From Amphirosellinia nigrospora (lineage: Eukaryota > Ascomycota > Sordariomycetes > Xylariales > Xylariaceae): a stretch of DNA of 64,000 nt. The stretch lies in assembly GCA_004123355.1 (NCBI GenBank), contig SCHM01000008.1:739501-803500 (forward strand), read 5' to 3'. Every line of letters starts with the position of its first letter. The stretch's first letter is position 1. Positions 10,100 through 21,333 of the stretch are shown piece after piece. A program made the translations under genes and the position numbers. The notes beneath the pieces are model-generated. The model did no database searches. It was not told the DNA's origin and saw only the letters and a program-made list of their open reading frames with translations.

Positions 10100-11110
10100 A
10101 AAATTATTGCTTAAAAATAAAGCAGAATTACGTAAAAAAGCTTATCGCGAAATATTTAAACAATATTATAAATATTTAAACGTTTTTAATAAAGTAGTTT
10201 TAAATAAATTTTTTTTTTAGCGATTAAAAGTAGACTATAAAATTATTATTAAAAAAAAACTAAAATTTTTAAGCTATAATATATTATATAAAATATTATT
10301 AAATAAAACCGAAATATATCGGAAATATATATAAAAAAACTTATTTAAAAATTTTATAAAACTAATAAACGTACTATAAGCTATATTTATATTATTCGCT
10401 ATAAAAAACGATAAATCGTTATAATTTTATATAAATTATTAAAAATTAAACAGTATAATTTAAAAAAATTAATATTTTTTTTATTAATAAAAAAAACGTT
10501 ATTTTAATTAACTAAAGCTAAAATTTATACTAAAATTAATATATATTAAGCTTTTTATTATATTTATATTATTAAAAGTAATAAATAACTAATAGTTTTT
10601 TATACTTAATATAGTATTTATTAGTTTAAAATATTATTATTCGGACTTATTAACGGCCCGTTTATATTTTAGCGTTTTATTAATAATATATTAAAAGAAT
10701 ACTTAAATATTTTTTATATAGTATATATTAATAATATTTTAATTTATTTTAATAATAAACTAAAGCATAAAATATACGTAAATAAAATATTAACTTATTT
10801 TTAAAAAACCGGACTATAAACTAACCTAAAAAAATATAAATTTTTAGTTATTCGAACAAAATTCCTAAGCTTTATTATAAATACTATAAATATTAAAATT
10901 AACTAAAATAAAATTAAAATTATCTAATACTAATAACCGCTAATTAAAAACAATAAAGCTATACTAAAAAAAGTTCGATTTTTTTTTAAATTTTATAACT
11001 TTTATAAACGCTTTATTAAAAAATATAAATAAATCGCTAAGCTATTAAATAAATTAATTATAATAAAAACAAACTTAATATAAACAAAAAAATATTAATA
11101 GGTTTTTAAC
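10100..11110 (+). pseudogene. Gypsy reverse transcriptase remnant
   Basis: The best segment is 10,640-10,741. It reads FGLINGPFIF, a stop where Gln is expected, RFINNILKEYLNIFYIVY and then INNILIY. In Ty3/gypsy RT this is the FGLxNAPxTFQxxxNxxLxxxLDxFxxVYxDDILIYS block. The catalytic Asp-Asp at 10,730-10,735 reads AAT AAT (Asn-Asn), exactly what G-to-A RIP does to GAT GAT. Downstream follow KFLSFIINT (about 10,860-10,885) and FYNFYKRFI, matching the KFLGxxI and FANFYRRFI segments of the connection region. The domain is clearly inactive. Confidence 0.85.
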
Positions 11111-11169
11111 GCGTTAAAAAAAGCGCTAACTTTTACTTTTATTTTTTAATACTTTTTATATAAATTTAA

Positions 11170-11560
11170 AACCTAAATAAAAACTAATTTATTAAATAAT
11201 ATTGCTATAAATATATTATTATAATATAATAGGCCTAATAACTTTTAAAAACTAGTAGCTTTTTATTTAAAAACGCTATAAAATAAAAAATTAAATTATA
11301 ATATATTTAATAAAAAACTACTAATAATAATTAAAAGCTTTTTATATTAAAAAGCTAAGCTTATAAAACTTTAAAAATAAAAACTTTTTATTATAATTAT
11401 TAATTACGCTATATTAAAATACTTTAGTATAAAAAAAGTTTTAAGCTTAAAATAAACTAAATAAGCAAAACTAATTATATAATATAATTTTATAATTATT
11501 TATTAGCTAAGCTTAAAAAATATTATAGCTAATATCTTATTTTAACTTTATAAAAACATA
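11170..11560 (+). pseudogene. Gypsy RNase H remnant
   Basis: In one frame with several RIP stops the text follows the Ty3/gypsy RNase H plan. An INILL segment with the following stop stands for GVLSQ, and KLVAFYLKTL for PVAFxSKxL. LNYNIFNKKLLIII stands for CNYEIYDKELLAI, and INYAILKYFSIKKVLSLK for TDHxxLEYFxxxxxLSRRQ. ANILF with a following stop stands for ADALSR. Asp residues read as Asn and Gln as stops throughout. It follows the RT directly as expected. Confidence 0.75.
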
Positions 11561-11879
11561 AAAATATAAAAATAAATATAAAATAAATAACAAATAATAG
11601 CTATTTTTAAGCTTATTATAAATATATAACTATTAAAAAACATAATAATTTACGTTTTTAAAAATTTCGAACTAATATTACTATTAAAAATAATACTAAC
11701 TAATATTATTTTAGCCGCTAATCGTATAAATATTAGTTTTAACAAATATTAGCTTTAAGTTTATATTAATATATATTTTAATTAAATAATATTAAACAAT
11801 TTATTTTTATATAAAAATAAGCTTATAGTTCTAAAAACCGATAACTTAAAAATATATATTATTAAAAAAATATATAACT

Positions 11880-12067
11880 AATTAATAATAGCGCACCTAA
11901 ATAAAAATAAAACATATTATATAATATTATAAAAATATTAATAATTAAAGCTATATAGTAATATTAAATATTATATTATAAACTATTATTATTAGTTATT
12001 TAAAATATTATACGATAAAACTTTTAAAAAGCTAATATTATTAAAAGTTTTAAAATATTTTTAATAA
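11880..12067 (+). pseudogene. Start of gypsy integrase, truncated by element E
   Basis: The reading IIAHLNKNKTYYIIL at about 11,885-11,935 resembles the zinc-binding start of gypsy integrases (AHPGxxKTxxLI). Only about 180 bp remain before 12,068, where the sequence changes to element E. No catalytic core (D,D-35-E) was found in the window in this orientation. The match is short, so this rests mainly on its position after RNase H. Confidence 0.45.
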
Positions 12068-12317
12068 TATAGCAATAAAAATTATTTCTAACTAATATTT
12101 ACTTTAAATAGTTGGTTATAATATAAGAATTTTTTTTTTTAATCTTTTTTATTTTTATTATATATAATATAATATTAAAAATTTATTTTAGTTTTAATAT
12201 TATTATTATTATTATTTATTATATTTGCTATTTAACGAAACTTTAATATATAATTATTTATATAGCGTAATTTTATATAAAAGCAAAAATATAATATTAA
12301 TTAAAAAAGCTACTTAA

Positions 12318-12865
12318 AGAATCGTTAGAAAATTTATTTTAAAAGTTGTTTTAAAAGTTATTAAAAAAGTTGCTAAAAAAATCGCTAAAAAATTTATTTT
12401 AAAAGTTATTTTAAAAATTATTAAAAAAATTACTAAAAAAGTTGCTAAAAAACTTATTTTAAAAGTTGCTTTAAAAGTTATTAAAAAAATTACTAAAAAA
12501 TTTATCCTAAAAGTTGCTTTAAAAGTTATTAAAAAAATTGCTAAAAAATTTATTTTAAAAATTATTTTAAAAGTTATTAAAAAAATTATTAAAAAATTTA
12601 TTTTAAAAATTGCTTTAAAAGTTATTAAAAAAATCGCTAAAAAATTTATCCTAAAAATTACTTTAAAAGTTATTAAAAAAATTATTAAAAAAGTTACTAA
12701 AAGATTTATTTTAAAAGTTGCTAAAAAATTTATCCTAAAAGTTATCCTAAAAGTTACTAAAAAATTTATCCCGAAAATTATTTTAAAAATTATTTTAAAA
12801 GTCGCTAAAAAAGTTATTTTAAAAGTTATTAAAAAAGTTATTTTAAGATTTATTATAAAAATCGG
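12318..12865 (+). repeat. 12-bp tandem repeat coding a four-residue lysine motif
   Basis: There are about 45 units of 12 bp of the form AAA-GTT-ATT-AAA, AAA-GTT-GCT-AAA, AAA-TTT-ATT-TTA and close variants. In the frame starting at about 12,318 there is no stop for roughly 180 codons, which is rare in this RIP block. The translation is K-[VIF]-[AIT]-[KL] repeated. The openness is explained by the repeat unit lacking TAA in that frame rather than by selection, though the in-frame period suggests it once lay in a coding region. The inverted copy is at about 58,300-58,860. Confidence 0.8.
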
Positions 12866-13599
12866 TCGAAAAAGCTCTATATTTTAAATTAAAATAATAA
12901 TCGAAACAATTATCGAAATAATAACTAAAAAAAGTTTATTATTTAAAATTATATCTAATTATTATAGTTATATAAAAAACGATATAAATATAAAAATAAA
13001 AATATAATAAATATTACCGGCAATATTAATAAAAATATTAATAATAATATTAATAATAGCTTTAGCGATACTTTTAATAATAGCTTTAAAGATATTTTTA
13101 ATAGTAGTTTTAATAATATTTTTAATAGTAGCTTTAGTAATAGCTTTAGCTATAGCCTTAATAATAGCTTTAATAAAAATATTAATAAAAATAGTATAAT
13201 ATATTTATATTATTAAAAAATAATATTAATATATTATACGTACTTTAGTTATATATATTTAATTTATAATAAGTACTATATAATATATTTTAAATTATAT
13301 TTATTAGAAAAATTTATTTTTTATAATCTTAGTATTATTTAAAGCTTTTAAAAGCTAGTAAAAAATTAAACCTTTAAAGCTTGTTAGGACAATAATAGTT
13401 TTTAAAGCGGTAGTTAGAACAATAATAGTTTTTAAAGCGGTAGCTAAAATAATATAAGCTTTAATAAGCCTAACGGTCCTAATATTAATAATATTAGCTA
13501 TTATAGCTATTATAAGCCTAAAAGCTTTAATTTTTAAAGCATTAGTTTTTATAAGCTTAAAAGCTATTATAGCTTTAAATTTTTTAATAATTTAAAAAA

Positions 13600-13995
13600 C
13601 GATTTTAATAATTTAACTTATATTTAAGTTAATTTAAATAACGAAAATTTTAAAAAATATAAACCGGATAATTTTTTCGAAAACTTTATTATATTAGTTA
13701 ATTTAATAGTTTAAAAAGCTATATTAACTATAATAATAAATTTTATATCGAAATTTAATAAATAATAGCAATAATATTATATTAATAAGTTTTAGGGCAA
13801 ATTATTATTATTAGATTTTTAGATTAATTTAAAACGTTATAAATAAAAAAGGACCTTTTAATTATAAAGTTTTTACAATAAATAACGTTTTTAAGATTTA
13901 AAAAAAAAAAATTAGTTTAATATAGCAATTAAAAATACGCTTAAAAAAATATAAAAACTATTTTATAACAATAGAAAAAATAAACTAAACATATT
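13600..13995 (+). pseudogene. Degraded coding relic in element E (unknown, gag-like by position only)
   Basis: A consistent frame with stops mainly at expected Gln codons includes KPDNFFENFI (about 13,660-13,690) and later the segment KNQFNIAIKNTLKKI. The same residues recur in the inverted copy (about 57,000-57,200), which supports an ancestral protein. No domain is recognised. A Gag-type role is only a guess based on the lack of enzymatic motifs and the transposon context. It ends at a solo LTR insertion (14,000). Confidence 0.35.
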
Positions 13996-13999
13996 TAAT

Positions 14000-14149
14000 T
14001 ACTAAAGTAATACTAGGTTAAAAAGTTACTATAAATATTATATAAAAGCATAAGTATTTATTATATATATAAACAAGTTATCCTACCTACTTTATTATAT
14101 AGTTAAATAAATAGCTAAATAGTACGTTTGTATACTTTTTATTTTAGTA
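14000..14149 (+). mobile_element. 150-bp solo LTR (family B) with TTAAT target-site duplication
   Basis: The ends are TACTAAAGTAAT and TATTTTAGTA, RIP forms of a TG...CA pair with inverted ends (TGCTAAAAT and ATTTTAGCA are seen intact in the inverted copy). It is flanked on both sides by TTAAT (13,995-13,999 and 14,150-14,154), the 5-bp duplication typical of LTR-element integration. Related copies are at 41,083-41,225, 56,692-56,841 (same insertion, ATTAA duplication) and 60,665-60,808. Confidence 0.85.
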
Positions 14150-14250
14150 TTAATAATTTAAATATATTTTTATAAGTTTTTTAAAATAAGTTAAATATTT
14201 ACTTTTTTATGCTTTTATAAATATATATTATTATTAGCTTTTAGCTGTTT

Positions 14251-14443
14251 ATTTTTTTAAATAGCGTTTTAATACTATTTATAATATATAAAAAATAAAA
14301 AAGCAAGATTAAATAAATAACTAAATAAGCAAATCGGACTTTTATTTAAATAAATATACTTAATTTAATTTGTTTATTTAGCTATTTGTTTAGTTTTTTT
14401 GTTTATTTTTTATATATTAGTATTAAAACGCTATTTAAAAAAA
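14251..14443. mobile_element. 193-bp palindromic MITE-like element
   Basis: This is a near-palindrome. TTTAAATAGCGTTTTAATAC on the left mirrors GTATTAAAACGCTATTTAAA on the right, and pairing continues inward through ATATATAAAAAATAAA...TTTATTTTTTATATA to a central AT-rich loop. It also occurs at the equivalent place in the inverted copy of E (56,398-56,590), so it was present before E was duplicated. A non-autonomous DNA element or foldback element is likely. Confidence 0.7.
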
Positions 14444-16324
14444 TAAATATTTAATATTTTTTTATTTATATAAATTTAATATTTTTTTAATAAAAATAAT
14501 TTTAATTATAATATTTTATAATATTTACGTTAAATTATATTTTTAATTTATTTTTTTACGGCTAACTTTTTAATTTTTACTTTAAAGCTTTAAATATTAT
14601 TTATATAAACTTTACGTTTTTCGAACTAATTACGATTATTTATATAGTAATTAAATCGCTTAATTTATCGATTAGGCGCTACTTTTAAAAAAAATAATTA
14701 AATATTAAATAAAAATTAAAGCTTATTAATAATATAATATAAATAATTAATTATTTAAGCCTAGCTACTAATAAAAGTTATTAAAATAATAAATATAAAC
14801 TAAAAAGTTAAAAAACCGTTAAAATATTAATTATAAATAGTTCTAGTTTTATTATTAACGAAAAAAAATACTTTTTTTGCTAAAACAAGCTTATTTAATA
14901 TTTATAATACGTTTACTAAAATTATAAAATTTATTTTTGTTTTAATTATATATTTTAGCTATATTTTTAACGTAGCTATTTTTAGTTGCTATAAAAACAA
15001 CTTAAATTTTATTCGGTTAATAAATTATAATAATAATATTTTTTTTAAAGCTTTTTTTAATATTTATAATATTATATTTATTATTTCTATTATTTTTTTT
15101 AAAACTTAATATAAAGCTATTTTAAATTATATATTAAACGTTATTTTTTATTAAAAATATAAAAAACTAATTTATAAGCTATAATATATATATTAAGTAT
15201 GCTTAGATGCTTTTTATATAATATACGTCCGTTTTTACTAATATTAAATAGCTAAAAAAAAATAAAAAGCTAAAAGATAAATAAAAATAATAATAATAAT
15301 AATAGCAATAAAAATAATAATAATAAAACTAATAATAATAATAATAGCGAAAATAGCGTAATATTTAATATATTTATAAATAATAAAATTAATAGAAAAA
15401 ATTATAAGTATTAATATCGGTTTTAAGTTTTATATTAATAATAAATTTTTTGTTTAAAAAAAATAAAATTACAAATTATTTAAAACAAGTTATAATAAGC
15501 TTATATAATATATTTATAATATAGTAGCTAATTATAAAAACAATATAATAAATAATTATTAAAATAATATAAAAAAAATTAATTTTATTAGTTTATAGCT
15601 ATTATTTTAAAATTTAAAAAGTTTGTTTTTTTTAGTTTTTATTTAATTTATTATAATAGCTAAAAATATAATAAGCTATATTAAATAGTTTATTTATTAA
15701 GCTTAAAATTTTATATTAAGCGTTAATAATAGCTAAAAATAAAATTATATAATATTAAATAGCTAAATAATAATAAAAAGCAAAAATATTAATATTATAC
15801 GCGTTATTTTTAAAAATTTCATATTTATTACTAAATAAAAAAAAAAAAAAGTATTTAATAGCTTAATAAATATAATAATATTATAAGTAATAATAGCGCC
15901 GATAATAAATTTAATAATTCGATAAATATTTAATAGTATAAAAAAAAATAAAAATAAAAAAATAAAATATAAAATAGCTTTAATAAAAATATATTTTTAT
16001 TATATTTAAACTTTATATATAACTTTTATATAAATTATAAGCTTTATTTTATTTTATAAAATAATTTTATAAAATAAATATTTTATTTTATTATTATTTT
16101 TTATTAATTATAAATATATTTTATTAAAATGTTTATTTAAGTTAGTTTTATTATAAAAATTTAAGCATAAATTATTAAAAACTAGTTTTATTAGCAATAT
16201 TATAAATATTTTTATAATATAAATAAAATATTTATAAACGTTTTTGCTTTTATTTATATTTTATATAAATATTAATTTTATTAAATTTTTTGCTTAGTTT
16301 TTATTACTATTTTTATTTATATTT

Positions 16325-16325
16325 T

Positions 16326-16370
<45 letters not shown>

Positions 16371-16392
16371 NTTTTTCTTTTTTTCTTTGTTT
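16325..16392. repeat. Long poly-T tract with an assembly N
   Basis: A T run interrupted by one N (16,371) and a few C. The same tract lies at 24,543-24,597 in the third unit. It may be the A-tail of a minus-strand retroposed element or simple slippage. Confidence 0.8.
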
Positions 16393-17385
16393 TTTTTATT
16401 ATTTTTAGTATATAATAAAAAAAATTATTAAAAATTAATTAACTTAACTATTAAAAGTTCTTAGATTTTATAATAAATAATTAAAATATTAATTATATAA
16501 GTTTTAATATTTATATTAATTAAGCTATTATTTAGCTATAATATAACTATATTAAATATTTATTAATATAAAAATCTTATTAAAAAAAAATTATAAAAAT
16601 GCTTTTTTTTTAGCGTAAAAAAATCTACGCTATTAACGATTTATTATTTAATATTTTTAACTAATTATAATTTAATTTATTTAAACCGAACTTATTTTAA
16701 AGCTAAAGCTTTTAATTTTATATATAAATTAACGTATACTAAAATAATAGCTAAATATTTTAAAAAGTTTAAAAATAGGTTTTTTTATTACTATATTAAA
16801 TATTTATATTTTAAATATTTATTAATAATAGCTAATTTTTATATAAAAATAAAACTAATTAATTATTATATTTTTTTAAAATAGCTATAGTTAAAAACTT
16901 ATTAAATTAAAATATTTTAAAATTGTTTGTTTTTATAAATAGCTTAAAAATTAGCTATTATATTTTAATTAAAATAATATTTTTAAAAAATATTTAAATT
17001 TAAAGCGTAATTTATAATTAAGTTTTAAAATAAATCGTTAATATTTATTATATTAAATTAGTACTATTTATTAAAATATAAATAATTATTTATATTATTT
17101 TAATTTAAGTTATTTTTTATTATATATTAAAAATTATAATATATTATATTATTTTTAAATTTTAAAAACGTTTTAATTATTTAAACTTATTAAGCTATTA
17201 TATTATAAAGAAATTATTATTTAAATAATTTATAGTTTAAAAAAGTTTTTATAAGTTTTCGAAAAATATATTTTATTATAAATTTTTTTTTTAAGTTTAA
17301 AAATAATTTATAATTTTTTAAATAAACCTAAAAATTATATAAAATATAAAGTTTATTATTAAAAAAATCGAATAAAAAAATATAA

Positions 17386-17451
17386 NNNNNNNNNNNNNNN
17401 NNNNNNNNNNNNNNNNNNNNNNNNNNNNNNNNNNNNNNNNNNNNNNNNNNN
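17386..17451. other. Assembly gap (66 N)
   Basis: The about 50 bp before the gap (from about 17,334) and those just after it are nearly identical (AAATTATATAAAATATAAAG then GTTTATTATTAAAAAAAT). The two contig ends therefore overlap, and the true gap is probably zero or negative. Confidence 0.95.
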
Positions 17452-18570
17452 TAAAAATTATATAAAATATAAAGTTTATTATTAAAAAAATTAAATAAAA
17501 AAATATAATATTTAAATAAAATAGCTAAAAAAAATATATATAAACTAAAAAAAAAGCTTAAATTATAAATAATTTTAAAAATATAAAAATATTTATTATA
17601 TAATTATTAATTAAATATTAAATTATATAAAAAAAAATATTTATATTATTTTAAGCTTTAAATATTATTTTATATAAAATATATTAAATTTAATAATAAA
17701 TTTTAAAAAATTTTTAAAGTTTATTAAATTTTATATAAAAAATAATTAAAAGTTATTAAATTTTAGCTTAAAAATTAATATTAATTAAACGCCCTATAAT
17801 GTTAGTAATAATAAAAATAAAACTATTAAAATATAAAGTTTTTTAAGCTTAAAAGATTTTTTTATAGTTTATAATATTATTATAAATTAGTTTTTAAAGT
17901 TTTATAAAATTATTAAATAGTTTTTTTATATATTATAATTAAGCTTATATTTTATATTAAATTTAACAATTATTTAAATATATTAACTTTAATAAAATTA
18001 ATAATAAAAATAATATATATTAACAACTTTTTTATAGTTAATAATTTAGTTAATTTTAATACTATATTTTTTTTAAAAAACAAGCCGAAATATATATTAA
18101 AAAATTATTAGCGACGTTTTTTTTAAAGTACGCTTTTTTTATTTATTTTTTTTGCTAATAGTTTAATTAAAATGCTAATAAAAAAAGTTATATAAAATCT
18201 CGAAAATAATATTAAAATATTTTTTTTTTTTATTTTTTTTTTATAAAATATTATTATAAAACTTAATAGCGTTAATATTTCGTTATTTTTTTATATTTAT
18301 TTTTAGCTTACTAAAACTATATATTTTTTATATTATTAATATTTATTACTATTTTAAATAAATATTATTTTTAGTTAAAATTATTTAAGTTTAAATTTAG
18401 TATTTTTTAATAATAATATTTAAGTAGTTATAAATTATTATTATATAATATATCGTTTAAAATAATATTTTTTATTTGTTTAATTTGCTGTTTTATTATT
18501 TTAAGCTAGTTTTTTTTCGTTTTATTAATTTTATTATTAATAGTTTTATTATTGTTATTATTAATAATTT

Positions 18571-18645
18571 TATTTTTATTGTTTGTATTTTTATCGTTTA
18601 TATTTTCGTTGTTTGTATTTTTATCGTTTATATTTTTATTATTTA
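18571..18645. repeat. 15-bp tandem repeat, five units
   Basis: The units are TATTTTTATCGTTTA and TATTTTTATTGTTTG types, in phase five times. The array recurs at about 21,405-21,475 and 26,610-26,695. The period is a multiple of three, so on the minus strand it would code a five-residue Asn-rich repeat, now degraded. Confidence 0.75.
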
Positions 18646-18924
18646 TATTTAAATTATTATTTTGCGGATTATAATTAAAATTTTTAGTATATTTTAAATT
18701 TAATAATAAAACTTTTAAATTAAAATCTTTTAATAAGCTTAAAATAACCGACCGTTTAATAAGTATATTATTTAGCTAAGTTTTAGGTTTAAATATTATA
18801 GTTTTAAAAATATAAGTCGGGCAAAAACAATAAGCGGAAAATAATAATAGTAAAAAAAAAAAATACACAGAAATAATATTACCTAAATAGTAATAAAAAA
18901 TAATATTTAAAATAATAATACTTT

Positions 18925-19300
18925 AATAGCGATATTTAAATAGTAATTAAAAATAATAATTAAAATAGCAATATTTAAATAGTAATTAAAAATAGTAATT
19001 TTAATAGCAATATTTAAATAATAATTAAAAATAATAATTAAAATAGTAATATTTAAATAATAATTAAAAATAGTAATTAAAACAATAATATTTAAATAAT
19101 AATTAAAAATAATAATCTTAATAGCGATATTTAAACAGTAATTAAAAATAACAATCTTAATAGCAATATTTAAATAATAATTAAAAATAGTAATTAAAAC
19201 AGCAATATTTAAATAGTAATTAAAGACAATAATTAAAATAATAATATTTAAATAGTAATCGAAAATAATAACGTTTAAATAATAATCGAAAATAGTATAT
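18925..19300. repeat. 39-bp minisatellite, first array
   Basis: About ten units of the form AGCAATATTTAAATAGTAAT followed by TAAAAATAGTAATTTTAAT, measured at 39 bp between successive AGCAATATTT words (18,967 and 19,006). It recurs at about 21,750-22,115 and 26,975-27,385. On the minus strand the period keeps one frame open (13-residue repeat), which makes an artificial 137-residue open frame in the third array. Confidence 0.85.
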
Positions 19301-19719
19301 AAAAATAAATAACAATAATAAATTGTTTAAGTAAGCTATTTAATAAGTTCTTAAAATTAATAATAAAATAATATATAAACGTTATATAATTTTTAACTAC
19401 GATATTTAAGTTTTAGATTATTTTAAATATAATTAAAGTATTTATTTGTTTAACTTTTAATAATATATTATAGCGTTAATAATATAAACTTAATGTTTAG
19501 CTTAGTTTTATAATAGTAATATTTAAAGGATTTTTGTTTTTTTATTTAAAGTTTTTTTTATATAAATTAAGTTTTAAATATAAAAGTTTTATAAAAACTA
19601 TTTATTAGCTAGTTTATTATTTTATAATTTATTTAAATTAATATAGTAATATTTAATAGCTACTAGGGCTTATAAATAGCTATACTATATAGTTCGAATT
19701 ATAATAAATAGTTAAAGTT

Positions 19720-20000
19720 TATCCGTTAAAATATCCTAATTATTTTTATACGTGCTAAAAATAAAGATTAAAGATTAATTAAATAAAAAAACTTTTTATA
19801 TATAGCTATATAGTTATATAAAGCTTACGGAGATAATTTTACTGGTTTTTTATACAATAATAAATGTTTATACTTTATTTTTACGTAGATTATAATAGTG
19901 CGTTAAAATATTCTAATTATTTTCGTACGTTAAAATATCCTAATTATTTTTATATATTAAGATATTTTAATAACTTTTATTTATTTTGCTGTTTTAATTA
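19720..20000. repeat. Tandem repeat of about 27 bp
   Basis: Units of the type CGTTAAAATATCCTAATTAT followed by TTTTATA are scattered as a degenerate array. The equivalent arrays are at about 22,520-22,770 and 27,800-28,170, the last being the longest and most degenerate. No coding potential is visible. Confidence 0.65.
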
Positions 20001-20380
20001 AGTTTAGCTATTAAAATATTTTTATTATTTTTATCCGTTAAATAATGCTTAATAACTAGTTAGTTTAAATTATATATAGCTATATATTAAAAAAAATATA
20101 TGCGGTATAAAGTTAAAAGCTTTTAATTTATTTTATATTATAATATATATATTTTTAATTTTAAGCTTAATTATTAATTATTTATTTATTAAACTAATTA
20201 ATAATTAAATTAAATATTTAAATAATAGGTTAATTATATATACGAGCTATTTTTATAGTATTTTATATAGCGCGATATATTATAATAAATATTAAATAAT
20301 TATTAAGCAAGTATGTTTTTATACTATAATTTGTTTTATAATTAAGTATATAAATATATAGCTATTAAACATAAAGCATT

Positions 20381-21332
20381 AAAACTTTTTGTTTATAAAA
20401 TTTATTTTTATTTTAATTATATATTTTAATTATATTTTTAGCGTAATTATTTTTAATCGTTATAAAAATAACCTAAATTTTATTTGGTCGATAAATTATA
20501 ATAATAATATTTTTTTTAAAGCTTTTTTTAATACTTATAATATTATATTTATTATTTTTATTATTTTTCCCGAAACTTAATATAAAGTTATTTTAAATTA
20601 TATATTAAATATTATTTTTTATTAAAAATATAAAAAACTAATTCGTAAGTTATAATATATATATTAAATATGTTTAGATATTTTTTATATAATATACGTC
20701 CGTTTTTATTAGTATTAAATAGCTAAAAAAAAACAAAAAGCTAAAAAATAAACAAAAATAATAGCAATAATAATAATAATAAAAATAATAATAGTAAAAC
20801 CGATAATAATAATAATAATAAAAATAATATAATATTTAATATATTTATAAATAGTAAAATTAATAAAAAAAATTATAAATATTAATATTAGTTTTAAGTT
20901 TTATATTAATAATAAATTTTTTGCTCGGAAAAAATAAAATCGCGAATTATTTAAAGCAAATTATAATAAGTTTATATAATATATTTATAATATAATAGCT
21001 AATTATAAAAATAATATAATAAATAATTATTAAAATAATATAAAAAAAATTAATTTTATTAGTTTATAGTTATTATTTTAAAATTTAAAAAGTTTATTTT
21101 TTTTAGCTTTTATTTAATTTATTATAATAGCTAAAAATATAATAAACTATATTAAATAGTTTATTTATTAAGTTTAAAATTTTATATTAAACGTTAATAA
21201 TAGCTAAAAATAAAATTATATAATATTAAATAACTAAATAATAATAAAAAACAAAAATATCGATATTACGTACGTTATTTTTAAAAACTTTATACTTACT
21301 ATTAAATAAAAAAAAAAAAAAGTATTTAATAG
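20381..21332. repeat. 5.4-kb unit, copy 2, broken at a contig junction
   Basis: This is the start of a second unit, near-identical to 23,188-24,103 and clearly more diverged from 14,930-15,850. It stops at a single N (21,333). It is probably the same DNA as the left end of the 23,188 copy, entered twice. Confidence 0.65.
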
Positions 21333-21333
21333 N
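21333..21333. other. Single-N contig join
   Basis: Right of the N the sequence jumps back to a near-exact copy of 18,505 onward, within the same unit. This is a join between overlapping contigs rather than a biological boundary. Confidence 0.85.

Larger units (their letters stand above)
6900..12067 (+). mobile_element. Ty3/gypsy-type LTR retrotransposon relic, RIP-inactivated
   Basis: This is a degraded gag-pol body on the plus strand. In order it shows an aspartic protease end (to about 9110), reverse transcriptase (about 10,100-11,110), RNase H (about 11,170-11,560) and the start of an integrase (about 11,880-12,060). Protease-RT-RNaseH-integrase is the Ty3/gypsy order. Stop codons occur mainly where Gln is expected. 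The left limit is uncertain: 6900-8700 should be the gag region, but I could not identify a zinc knuckle. The right end stops abruptly at element E (12,068), so the 3' integrase and the 3' LTR are missing here. The body is interrupted at 9713-9931 by an un-RIPped island. Confidence 0.75.
12068..14930 (+). mobile_element. Element E, copy 1 (unclassified repeated element)
   Basis: This stretch of about 2.86 kb recurs inverted at 55,920-59,090. The left end is shared as TATAGCAATAAAAATTATTT (12,068), and the right end diverges just after GTTTACTAAAATTAT (about 14,930). In order it holds a 12-bp repeat array, an Asn/Ser-type trinucleotide-rich stretch (about 13,010-13,200), a 170-bp module (about 13,335-13,560) that is tripled in the other copy, a possible coding relic (13,600-13,995), a 150-bp solo LTR and a 193-bp palindromic element. 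I cannot assign it to a known family. It cuts the gypsy relic, so it arrived later than that element. Confidence 0.75.
14930..20397. repeat. 5.4-kb tandem unit, copy 1
   Basis: The unit begins AAAATTTATTTTTGTTTTAA and ends ATTAAAACTTTTTGTTTATA, immediately followed by another start. Internal landmarks are a T-rich tract at about 16,325-16,392, a 15-bp repeat (18,571-18,645), a 39-bp repeat (about 18,925-19,300) and a repeat of about 27 bp (about 19,720-20,000). All recur in the same order in the copy ending at 28,580. The coding content is unreadable: I found no domain on either strand. The unit contains N gaps at 16,371 and 17,386-17,451. Confidence 0.75.

Noticed and set aside
18925-19300. 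39-bp repeat array as a CRISPR
   Set aside because: Repeats are contiguous without unique spacers, the genome is fungal, and no cas genes are present.
20389-20580. 63-residue open frame
   Set aside because: The equivalent positions in the other units are interrupted or differ, and its composition is that of random AT-rich DNA.
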